NCBI GenBank assembly: GCA_018667995.1
Contig: JABIQT010000285.1
Span: 1-10,522 of the forward strand
DNA from: Candidatus Latescibacterota bacterium
GTDB lineage: Bacteria > JAAXHH01 > JABIQT01
DNA: 10,522 bases
Direction: 5' to 3'
Position 1 is the first letter of the stretch. Each line of letters begins with the position of its first letter. Below, piece by piece: positions 1 through 6,762 of this stretch. A program made the position numbers and the translations under genes. The notes under the pieces are model-generated. The model worked only from the letters and a program-made list of their open reading frames with translations, had not been told where the DNA came from and searched no databases.

Positions 1-1
1 C

Positions 2-1189
2 GAGAAGTCGTTTCAACAGACTACGCCGTCGGGAGAGCAATATGAGGCAAATCCAGCGGAAGGTGCGGTGTACCTGCAGAATAAACTGATGCTGGCTCAA
101 TGGATATTGAACGGCGGCATCCGGCTGGATTATTTCGACACCGGCGAGCGGTTTTTTGTAGACACTCCCACAGGGCAAGCAGAATTGCGCAACAGCCCGA
201 CGAAGATTCGACTCAGTCCCCGGCTTGGACTCTCCCATCCCATTACATCGAGAAGCCTATTTCGTCTCAGCTATGGCTACTTCTTCCAGGCACCGGAATT
301 TCGATTCGTATATGAGAATCTTCGCCGAGACCTGGACACCGAACTTCCGCGCGTCGGGAACCCTAATCTCGACCCTCAAAAGACGGTGGCATATGAGATG
401 GGGATCGAGCAACTTCTCACGGATGATATTCGGTTGGGGTTGACAGCTTCCTACAAACGCCTATCAAACCTGACCTCCACCACCCAGATACAGTATCCTG
501 GGGGATCGTATTCGTTGTTCACCAATGCGGATCATGGAGTCGTTCAGAGTCTGGAGTTGTCGCTCAGGCGCCGCTTTGTTCGGCATTTTTCCGGGTCCGT
601 CCACTATACGCTATCGTCTGCCGAGGGAAGTGCCTCCGACCCTCAAGAAAGGTACAACCGCCTTTTGAACGCGCCTGATGGGCAGCCATTGCCCATTTCG
701 GAGAGTGTTTTTCCATTGGCTTACGACCAAAAGCATAGTCTGAAAACGGTGATCTCGGCCTATACTCCCACCACCTGGCAGAGACGGTTTCTCGGATTGC
801 CGTTGAGCGACATGGGGCTTACATTAATCGCCCAGTATGGCAGTGGCCTGCCATATACCCCCACCAACTCCCTTAACCAACAGATCGGAACGGTACCCAA
901 TTCGGCAAGACTGCCTGGTACATTCAATATCGACTTACGCTTTCGTAAACGTGTTGCTGTAGGAGGAACATCTTACACATTCTTCACGGAAATCCAGAAT
1001 CTGTTGGATCGTAGGAATGTGATTTCCGTCTTCTCCAACACGGGCAGCCCAACGGATGACGGTTATTCGCTCGAATCGAAGTTGCACAACATCCCTGAAT
1101 CAGAAAGCTTCCGTCGCTTGCTCAGCCTCGACCCGCAGAATTTCTCATCGCCACGAGAGGTCAGAGCAGGATTTGAGCTCTCATTTTGA
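2..1189 (+). CDS. TonB-dependent outer-membrane receptor, C-terminal barrel (5' end outside the window)
   Basis: The reading frame is open from base 2, so the gene begins upstream; a GTG at 68 is an internal valine, not a start. The visible 395 residues are rich in alternating polar/aromatic beta-strands, as expected of the 22-stranded barrel of TonB-dependent receptors. Near the left edge is a strand of the form NPAEGAVYLQNK followed by an LNGGIRLDYFD strand, which is characteristic of these barrels. Near the end is a NLLDRRNV motif and a final GFELSF strand with terminal phenylalanine, the usual outer-membrane insertion signal. Such proteins take up chelated metals, oligosaccharides or peptides using TonB energy; the substrate cannot be told because the plug domain is missing. 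The stop TGA faces the convergent peptidase gene 38 bases away, with no clear terminator between. The family call is firm; the subfamily is unknown. Confidence 0.9.
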   Translation, partial: EKSFQQTTPSGEQYEANPAEGAVYLQNKLMLAQWILNGGIRLDYFDTGERFFVDTPTGQAELRNSPTKIRLSPRLGLSHPITSRSLFRLSYGYFFQAPEFRFVYENLRRDLDTELPRVGNPNLDPQKTVAYEMGIEQLLTDDIRLGLTASYKRLSNLTSTTQIQYPGGSYSLFTNADHGVVQSLELSLRRRFVRHFSGSVHYTLSSAEGSASDPQERYNRLLNAPDGQPLPISESVFPLAYDQKHSLKTVISAYTPTTWQRRFLGLPLSDMGLTLIAQYGSGLPYTPTNSLNQQIGTVPNSARLPGTFNIDLRFRKRVAVGGTSYTFFTEIQNLLDRRNVISVFSNTGSPTDDGYSLESKLHNIPESESFRRLLSLDPQNFSSPREVRAGFELSF

Positions 1190-1227
1190 GCACTCCCCAC
1201 CTCGAAACTCCACGTAGACTGATCTTG

Positions 1228-3396
1228 TCAACCTCGTCGTAAAAAAACAAGTCCCTGCTCTTCCAAATCGTAGAAATACTGCAGGACACTTCTGATAGAG
1301 ACTGGGCCAAATGCCGCGCTCACCGCATTTCTAATGTCCAAGACACTACGCTGACCATCAGTCAGGTTTCTGACCTCCGTGGCTCGTATACCACGCAGCG
1401 ATGTGGACCGAATTTGAGACCCCAATGCAGTCCGCATTCTGACCACGACGGACAGGGAGGTATCGACCGCTGTGGGCGCAAGAACGGGGACCAGGTTTTT
1501 CGCAATCTTCTCGTCATCTGATTCCCCTGGAATCTTCACAGGGATGACGGCATCCCTCGTCAGTCTTTCGAAATGATTTTTCAAGCGTCTCTGATCCAGA
1601 GACTCCCGATCAGCCATCTCCTCAACGATTGCTGCCAACTGGCGCAAAGCTTTCGATCCGGGCTCGACCAGGGTGGTGAGCGATTTCAAGCTGCGTTCTT
1701 CCCGCAGGTAGGCTTGATGAAGGAATATCCGCGCGTCCTTATACCACTCCCCGACCAGGTTTGCCGGAGCTGCCGTCAGTCGGGAGAGATGTCCGATAAT
1801 CTCCCTGTCGATTCGGGTGGCACCCATGGCCGACATTCGTGTGGCCAGTTGCGGTACCTGCTGTGGCGAAAGATTGGCCATATACCACGCCGAGGCCGCG
1901 ATCAGGAAAGCTCCACGTTTGAGCTGAGTTGGGTCCACGCTACCAATTCGATCTTCACTCGTATGGTATCCGATATCTGGCCAGTTGTTGAACAGCACGG
2001 CTGGGACCTTGAATCTTGGTCCGTTGAACAGTGCATGGTCAGAAGACCCATAGTATGATTCAATATTGTAGTAGAAAGGATCCCGCGAGCCGGTGGGATC
2101 GAGAATCGGCTTCATGAAGCCATATGTCAGGGATCTATTATGGACCTTTTCACGGTTGGTATCCCCGACATACTCAAAAAAGACCTGGGTCACCTCATCA
2201 ACGAAAGATGCCATAGAATTTGGGTTTCGATATAGTCGTAGTGAGTTGCCATTTTGCGTCATATGAGAGCCGATCATATCAATATTTATGGCAGCAATCA
2301 TCCTGTTACGCTCTTCGAAAAAACGTTCTAGATAGGCGTACGTGCCCGAGAACTCCGGCACCCAGATCAATCGAATCGTGCGACGGGGCCGCGCAATACG
2401 GCCCTGCGAAATCAAGGAGTTCAGCGCCCGCGCGGCCTCTAGAATGGCAGCGCTCCCACTCATGTTATCGTTTGCGCCCTGCTTCGCAATACCTTCAAAG
2501 AGATGGGCTGCCAGTACAATTTCCTGGTTACTACTCCCGTTTCCCGGAATCGCTGCAGTCGGGACTTCCATGTCGGCTGGAAAGGTCCGCGTCACTACAC
2601 GTGCTCTAAGCTCAACAGGTTCCGCTGACTCGAGTAACTTTATCAGATCCATAGCCATTCTATGGGAAAGACTGAATCCAAAGCCTTCCTCATACGGGTA
2701 CTCGCTACCGTCAGATCTCACGGCCCGGCCTCCAAGGCCTTGCCATGCAATCTGATCAGGGCGGTCGATGGGACGACCGGTCCCATTGTAGTAGGATAGT
2801 ACGCCCGCTGCACCGAAAGTTCTGACAGCGAGAAGGTGGGCTCGTGCCGCGCGGCCGGAGACCAAAACTATTTTTCCTCTTACATCAAGGTTTTCATAGT
2901 GTGTTGAATCGGTGCCTGGTCCGGCATAAACGAGCTGCGAGGTAAGATCAGCATTCCAACTCTGGGTGGCCAGTGCCGCAGGTACGTCCCTGTAACTAAC
3001 TATCAAGCGCCGCGTGGGTTTTACAAGCCATAGCTCGGCATCTTCGGCATCCCATGTCCACTTTTTCAGCGGAAAAGTCTCGATGTGTACGTCGCTCAAT
3101 CCATATTGACGGGCTCTTCCTGTAATGTACTCAGATTCGTGATACGTACCCAAGTATTCGGCCTCGTCCCTGTCATGATTGTAGCCGCCCAGTTCGATGA
3201 CGTGATTCATTGCTGTAGCGCCGGATACCTCGTCGATTAACTGATCGATCTGAGAGTCCGGCAAGAGTGAAATCGGGTTCGGCTGTTCCTGAGCGTTCAC
3301 AGCGCAGGATACAGAGGTCAGGATGACCACGCGGATGAGAAAGTTCTGGCGGATTGATAATCTTGATTCGAAAATTGACATAAATCGGGATACCAT
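1228..3396 (-). CDS. Secreted M28-family metallopeptidase with PA domain and winged-helix-like C-terminus
   Basis: A 722-residue exported protein. The N-terminus has basic residues, a hydrophobic core (about 19-33) and an AVNA|QEQ signal peptidase I site near residue 35. A protease-associated (PA) domain spans roughly 150-225 (DVRGKIVLVSG, FGAAGVLSYYNG). The M28 zinc-peptidase core covers about 275-510, with H298, GANDNMSG (D310), PEFSGT (E348), NIDMIG (D373), SDHALF and YHTSED (H478) at the expected positions. The aspartate usually found two residues after the first histidine is a phenylalanine (HLF), and only one Glu stands where classical members have a Glu-Glu pair. After a helical segment (about 515-615), residues 670-722 resemble a PqqD/winged-helix domain (DGQRSVLDIRN, then YDLEEQGLVFL). 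It probably cleaves peptides in the periplasm. The start is ATG 3396 or ATG 3381; neither has a Shine-Dalgarno site, and either leaves the signal peptide intact. It lies downstream of the VOC gene beyond a hairpin. Confidence 0.85.
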   Translation of the reverse strand: MVSRFMSIFESRLSIRQNFLIRVVILTSVSCAVNAQEQPNPISLLPDSQIDQLIDEVSGATAMNHVIELGGYNHDRDEAEYLGTYHESEYITGRARQYGLSDVHIETFPLKKWTWDAEDAELWLVKPTRRLIVSYRDVPAALATQSWNADLTSQLVYAGPGTDSTHYENLDVRGKIVLVSGRAARAHLLAVRTFGAAGVLSYYNGTGRPIDRPDQIAWQGLGGRAVRSDGSEYPYEEGFGFSLSHRMAMDLIKLLESAEPVELRARVVTRTFPADMEVPTAAIPGNGSSNQEIVLAAHLFEGIAKQGANDNMSGSAAILEAARALNSLISQGRIARPRRTIRLIWVPEFSGTYAYLERFFEERNRMIAAINIDMIGSHMTQNGNSLRLYRNPNSMASFVDEVTQVFFEYVGDTNREKVHNRSLTYGFMKPILDPTGSRDPFYYNIESYYGSSDHALFNGPRFKVPAVLFNNWPDIGYHTSEDRIGSVDPTQLKRGAFLIAASAWYMANLSPQQVPQLATRMSAMGATRIDREIIGHLSRLTAAPANLVGEWYKDARIFLHQAYLREERSLKSLTTLVEPGSKALRQLAAIVEEMADRESLDQRRLKNHFERLTRDAVIPVKIPGESDDEKIAKNLVPVLAPTAVDTSLSVVVRMRTALGSQIRSTSLRGIRATEVRNLTDGQRSVLDIRNAVSAAFGPVSIRSVLQYFYDLEEQGLVFLRRG

Positions 3397-3405
3397 GGCT
3401 AAATT

Positions 3406-3435
3406 AGAAAGGGGACGCCGGAGCGTCCCCTTTCT
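3406..3435 (-). terminator. Strong hairpin terminator after the VOC gene
   Basis: A perfect 13-base-pair inverted repeat (AGAAAGGGGACGC at 3406-3418 and its complement at 3423-3435) encloses a 4-base loop. Read on the minus strand the loop is TCCG closed by a C-G pair, an exceptionally stable UNCG-class tetraloop. The minus-strand 3' arm ends in CCCCTTTCT followed by AATTT, giving a partial U-rich tail. It starts 3 bases past the VOC stop codon, which fits an intrinsic terminator for the ribonuclease-VOC transcript. It also lies only 9 bases before the first possible ATG of the peptidase gene, so it could be a leader element of that gene instead. Confidence 0.75.
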
Positions 3436-3438
3436 GGC

Positions 3439-3840
3439 TTATTTCAGTGGCGTCGGCCGCTGCACAAGTTGGAGCGGCGCACCCTCAGGATCGCGGAAGA
3501 ATACCAATCGATTGGGGCCCATACTAGCTGGAGGGCCCTCAAAGACAACACCTTTTTCGGTCAGTTCTGCAACGGCAGCATCCATATCTTCTACATCGAA
3601 AGCTACATGTACATGCGCCGTGGCAGTATTGTTCAGATCTACGCCATCATCTGGCGGCATCGGGATTATCTCAATCAATCCCGTGCCTGCAGGATCTTTC
3701 ACGAAATAGAAATTGACACCGTGTACGGGGTGCTCCGCTTCGAAGACTTTCTCAAAACCCAGTACATCGCAAAACCACTTTGCGGCCGCGGTAGTGTCGC
3801 GATAGGCCATAGCCACATGTTCCAACGAGCGGACGGTCAT
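3439..3840 (-). CDS. VOC superfamily (glyoxalase/bleomycin-resistance fold) protein
   Basis: A 133-residue protein made of two beta-alpha-beta-beta-beta modules, the standard single-chain length for this superfamily. Module 1 (about 5-60) begins LEHVAMAYRD and contains KWFCDVLGFE and GLIEIIP; module 2 (about 75-128) contains HVHVAFDVEDMDAAV and VFFRDPEGAPLQLVQ. The four metal-ligand positions are occupied by H8, E57, H78 and Q124. A Gln at the last site is chemically acceptable but less common than Glu. Members include glyoxalase I, methylmalonyl-CoA epimerase and extradiol dioxygenases; this one is closest in feel to small glyoxalase I-like proteins, but the substrate is not determined. The start is fixed by a GAGGAG site at 3847-3852, 6 bases before the ATG. 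It follows the ribonuclease stop by 62 bases on the same strand and is probably co-transcribed with it. Confidence 0.88.
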   Translation of the reverse strand: MTVRSLEHVAMAYRDTTAAAKWFCDVLGFEKVFEAEHPVHGVNFYFVKDPAGTGLIEIIPMPPDDGVDLNNTATAHVHVAFDVEDMDAAVAELTEKGVVFEGPPASMGPNRLVFFRDPEGAPLQLVQRPTPLK

Positions 3841-3902
3841 TCTTTTCTCCTCTGTGTGGGGTGATTGAGATAAAACAACATAAAATTAACCGAACGGCTG
3901 AC

Positions 3903-5894
3903 CTAGCCCGTGGCTTCTTCAGATTCGACCACGGCAGCCAGCTTGAGAAGGCCATCCCAGGGGTCCGCATGAGTGACCCTAACCTTCAATTCGTCGCCGA
4001 CTTCCACTTTTTCGACCTGCTTAATGTTCAACCTGTTGCCAAATTCCAGGAGCTCTACCACGAGATCTCGATCTCGGATCTCGAGTACAACGACGCTATG
4101 GATCTTATCAGTCTCCTTCTGCATGTATTTCACGAACCAATACCACTCTCTCCGTGACCAAACTTTCCGGAGGTCTCGGCTACGCTCAATTAGTGAGATC
4201 TCATCGGTTAACTCATCGCGCGAATAGCAGGTGGGATTCTCGCGAATGACCGTGACCAGCTGGCGCTGCAACACCAGATCACTATAGCGCCTGATGGGCG
4301 AGGTAGCCTGACAATAGACCTCGGCGCCCAGCATGGCATGGGGCTTCGGATCGAGACTCAGTGACATGGGGCGAATTTTGCGTATCATTTTGTATCTTTT
4401 GACGGACGCGTGGGAGACTTCACCCAAATCTCCGAAATCTGCCTCCGGTTGCGTTCGATAGATAGCCGGTACCTGGTGTTCCAAAAAGAACCGCGCGGTT
4501 GCCAGGTTGGTAAATATCATGAACTCGGACACAATATGATCGGCCTGCGAATGCCCTGTGCGAGTCGTAACCTCAATTTCCTTGTCGGACCCTACATGAA
4601 TAGATAGCTCTACCCTCTCAAGCTCAACGGCACCTGCATCCATCCTCTGAGCAAACAGCGCATCAGCACCGAGATTCAGGTTTCTCATCGGTTCAACCAA
4701 CGGATGATCATCGGATTCCAGAATGGCATTAACATCGTCATATGACAGCTTGTGCTTGTTGACAATAATCGATGGAACGATGCGATGGCCAACCAATAGG
4801 AAATCCTGATCCAAATCGAAGAGATAACTGACCGCGCACCTGCGAGTCTCCTGAAGCAGACTGCAATGTCCATGGGAAAGCTCAGCAGGAAGCATCGGTA
4901 TGTGGCGATCTGGGAAATAGAGAGAAGTGGTACGTTCGCGCGCTGCCTTGTCTATCTTTGAATCCTTGGCTACCAGGGCCGAAACATCTGTAATGTGAAC
5001 ACCGACCCGGAATCCACCGGCGATAGCTTCAATTGAGAGGGCATCGTCTATATCCTGCGTGGTTGCGTCATCAATCGAAAACACGTCGAGGTGCGTCAGG
5101 TCTTCCCTACCAGCCTCGGTAGATTGGATCTCCTCGGCCTCTGCCAAGACATCAGCATCGAATTCGGCCGGGATGTCAAAGCGTATCAGATCCAGATGCT
5201 CATCCTCATCCCAAACTCCCTTTTGAACCATGAGATTAAAAGCGGACTTCTGGAGGCTGCCCGATGCCTGTCCGCCGATCAGATCCAAAAGGTCTCTGGC
5301 CTGCGCACTCTGTTCGTATTCATCCCCTTCCATTGCGTAACGCTGAATGCGGGTAAGCGCGTGACGTTGGCGGTTGGAGAATTCCTCTGGAAGAGTTACC
5401 AGATCGGACTTTACCCAATCGACAAAAGCCTGCTCTTCTAGCTGAGCTTCCTTCTTCCGTTCAATTCGTTGAAAATGCGCCTCCACCTTTTCCTCATCCA
5501 ACGGCAGATACCCAGTCTCATGTTCACTGAAATAGGGACAATCGCGCGCCAGATGAAGAATCATTCCAGCATATTGCACGGCTGATATTGGAGGGGACCA
5601 ATGCAGGTCCGCGATGTCGCGGAAACTGAAATGCAAATCTTCGTCTCTGGTCAGTTCCCACACATCACGTAGATCCATCGATTCAGCCAAGTCCTGTGCC
5701 TCTGTCTTGAAAGCAACAAGCGGAGTCTCGTCGTCGACCATGGTCTGAGATTCAAGCAATACGCGATCGGGTGGTACGTCATAAATGCGATTGCGTCCCG
5801 TGGAGATTCGGATCTTCTTGCCGGCCAGGTCCTCTAGCTTACCGACATGGACTCCGCCACGATGGCGAAATACTATGATTTCGTTGATTTGCAC
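3903..5894 (-). CDS. RNB-domain exoribonuclease (RNase II/R superfamily)
   Basis: A 663-residue 3'-5' exoribonuclease that degrades single-stranded RNA processively in the cytoplasm. Residues 1-50 form a small beta-rich N-terminal domain (IIVFRHRGGVHVGKLEDL), unlike the paired cold-shock domains of E. coli RNase II/R and reminiscent of the cyanobacterial/chloroplast RNR1-type proteins. The RNB catalytic domain runs from about 265 to 590. The four catalytic aspartates lie in FSIDDATTQDIDDALS (D275, D281, D283, D284) with exactly the family spacing. Further landmarks are HITDVSALV, SLYFPDRHIPMLP, SEFMIFTNLATA and the RNA-clamping TSPIRRYSDL (R535). A C-terminal S1-like RNA-binding barrel spans about 598-655. 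All catalytic residues are present, so it should be active. The start is GTG 5894, supported by GGAG at 5901-5904 with a 6-base spacer. It is divergent from the MBL hydrolase and upstream of the VOC gene. The family is certain; the rnb versus rnr label is not. Confidence 0.93.
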   Translation of the reverse strand: MQINEIIVFRHRGGVHVGKLEDLAGKKIRISTGRNRIYDVPPDRVLLESQTMVDDETPLVAFKTEAQDLAESMDLRDVWELTRDEDLHFSFRDIADLHWSPPISAVQYAGMILHLARDCPYFSEHETGYLPLDEEKVEAHFQRIERKKEAQLEEQAFVDWVKSDLVTLPEEFSNRQRHALTRIQRYAMEGDEYEQSAQARDLLDLIGGQASGSLQKSAFNLMVQKGVWDEDEHLDLIRFDIPAEFDADVLAEAEEIQSTEAGREDLTHLDVFSIDDATTQDIDDALSIEAIAGGFRVGVHITDVSALVAKDSKIDKAARERTTSLYFPDRHIPMLPAELSHGHCSLLQETRRCAVSYLFDLDQDFLLVGHRIVPSIIVNKHKLSYDDVNAILESDDHPLVEPMRNLNLGADALFAQRMDAGAVELERVELSIHVGSDKEIEVTTRTGHSQADHIVSEFMIFTNLATARFFLEHQVPAIYRTQPEADFGDLGEVSHASVKRYKMIRKIRPMSLSLDPKPHAMLGAEVYCQATSPIRRYSDLVLQRQLVTVIRENPTCYSRDELTDEISLIERSRDLRKVWSRREWYWFVKYMQKETDKIHSVVVLEIRDRDLVVELLEFGNRLNIKQVEKVEVGDELKVRVTHADPWDGLLKLAAVVESEEATG

Positions 5895-5945
5895 AGATTA
5901 CTCCGGGGGGAAACATCCCTGAATAGGGGAAACTTTTCGGGCCTC

Positions 5946-5975
5946 ATGTTATGTCCTGAGAGTCCGGAAAGTCAA
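5946..5975 (-). promoter_or_regulatory. Sigma70-type promoter of the ribonuclease gene
   Basis: On the minus strand a TTGACT -35 (complement of 5970-5975) is followed by an 18-base spacer and a TAACAT -10 (complement of 5946-5951). Transcription would start near 5939, giving a leader of about 45 bases before the GTG. That leader contains an 8-base direct repeat (GTTTCCCC) 19 bases apart and a C-rich run just before the Shine-Dalgarno site. The -35 is near consensus; the -10 matches at four of six positions. Confidence 0.55.
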
Positions 5976-6008
5976 GTGATTTCACGTCCAGCAGACCCCG
6001 GATTCGGG

Positions 6009-6037
6009 TTGACTTGAGCGTGGGCACAGCCTATCAT
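6009..6037 (+). promoter_or_regulatory. Sigma70-type promoter of the MBL hydrolase gene
   Basis: TTGACT (6009-6014), a 17-base spacer and TATCAT (6032-6037) make a near-consensus promoter with transcription starting around 6044, about 80 bases before the chosen ATG. It points away from the ribonuclease promoter 33 bases to its left, so the two genes are divergently transcribed from one compact control region. Confidence 0.7.
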
Positions 6038-6123
6038 GTAATCAAATTTGAGATGAGAGATTTCGCCTGATTCTAATGGACACCGCCGCCGAGTGTGGCA
6101 GTCGCTACAGAACGGAGTACACC

Positions 6124-6762
6124 ATGATATTCGAGCAGATCCTCAATGGTGGTGACAGAAACTTTGGCTATCTGATTGGGGATGAAGAGTCACGCATTGG
6201 AGCCGCGGTAGACCCCTCATATTCACCGCAAAAATACCTCGATAGAGCGGGTGATCTGGGTATTGAACTGAAATACGTGATCTGCACTCATTCACACCAT
6301 GACCACGTAAATGGCAACGACTATTTAATTGAGAACGCGTCTGCAGAAGTGGTCATGTACAAGGACGCTGAATACTTTTTCGACGTGACGGTGGAGGACG
6401 GACAGAAATTCATGCTTGGCTCGCTCGAGCTACAAATAATACATACCCCCGGCCACTGTGAGGATGGGATCTGTATTCTGATAGGACGAAAACTGATCAC
6501 GGGCGATACCCTTTTCGTAGGTAAGGTCGGCGGAACAGACCTGAATGAAGAGGCTCGGAAAGAATACGACAGCCTGCAGCATCTGCTCTCATTTGACGAT
6601 GACATTGAGGTATATCCTGGCCATGACTACGGTGCAAAACCCCAATCGACAATCGGATATGAACGACAGAATAACCCCTTCTTAACCCAACCTGATTTTG
6701 AATCCTTTGTTCACCTGAAGGCCAACTGGACAGCCTACAAAGCTGAAAACGGGATCTCCTAA
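6124..6762 (+). CDS. MBL-fold metallo-hydrolase, glyoxalase II-like
   Basis: A 212-residue, compact metallo-beta-lactamase-fold hydrolase. The complete binuclear metal site is visible: THSHHDHVNG (H56, H58, D60, H61), HTPGH (H111), TGDTLF (D128) and YPGH (H167). The C-terminal part (RQNNPFL, then a helical NWTAYKAENG segment) is much shorter than in classical hydroxyacylglutathione hydrolase, as in many short glyoxalase II-like or thioesterase-like members. Likely chemistry is hydrolysis of a thioester or a related bond; a persulfide dioxygenase is less likely because the GRTDFQ motif of that group is replaced by GGTDLN. The start is ATG 6124, with GGAG at 6114-6117 and a 6-base spacer. An in-frame ATG at 6076 would add 16 residues that do not resemble the family and has no good ribosome site. 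The stop overlaps the convergent aminotransferase gene. Confidence 0.9.
   Translation: MIFEQILNGGDRNFGYLIGDEESRIGAAVDPSYSPQKYLDRAGDLGIELKYVICTHSHHDHVNGNDYLIENASAEVVMYKDAEYFFDVTVEDGQKFMLGSLELQIIHTPGHCEDGICILIGRKLITGDTLFVGKVGGTDLNEEARKEYDSLQHLLSFDDDIEVYPGHDYGAKPQSTIGYERQNNPFLTQPDFESFVHLKANWTAYKAENGIS

Noticed and set aside
1241-1247. Run of seven A (T7 in the peptidase coding strand) near the peptidase C-terminus
   Set aside because: The frame stays open through it and ends six residues later in a plausible terminus; no evidence of programmed or accidental frameshift.
1573-2755. Several open frames of 129-161 codons on the plus strand opposite the peptidase gene
   Set aside because: They lie antisense to a well-supported M28 gene, show no family motifs and have unusual residue composition; they are shadows.
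3853-3902. AT-rich gap between the ribonuclease and VOC genes as a separate promoter
   Set aside because: Several TTTTAT-like boxes occur but none has a matching -35 at proper spacing; co-transcription is simpler.
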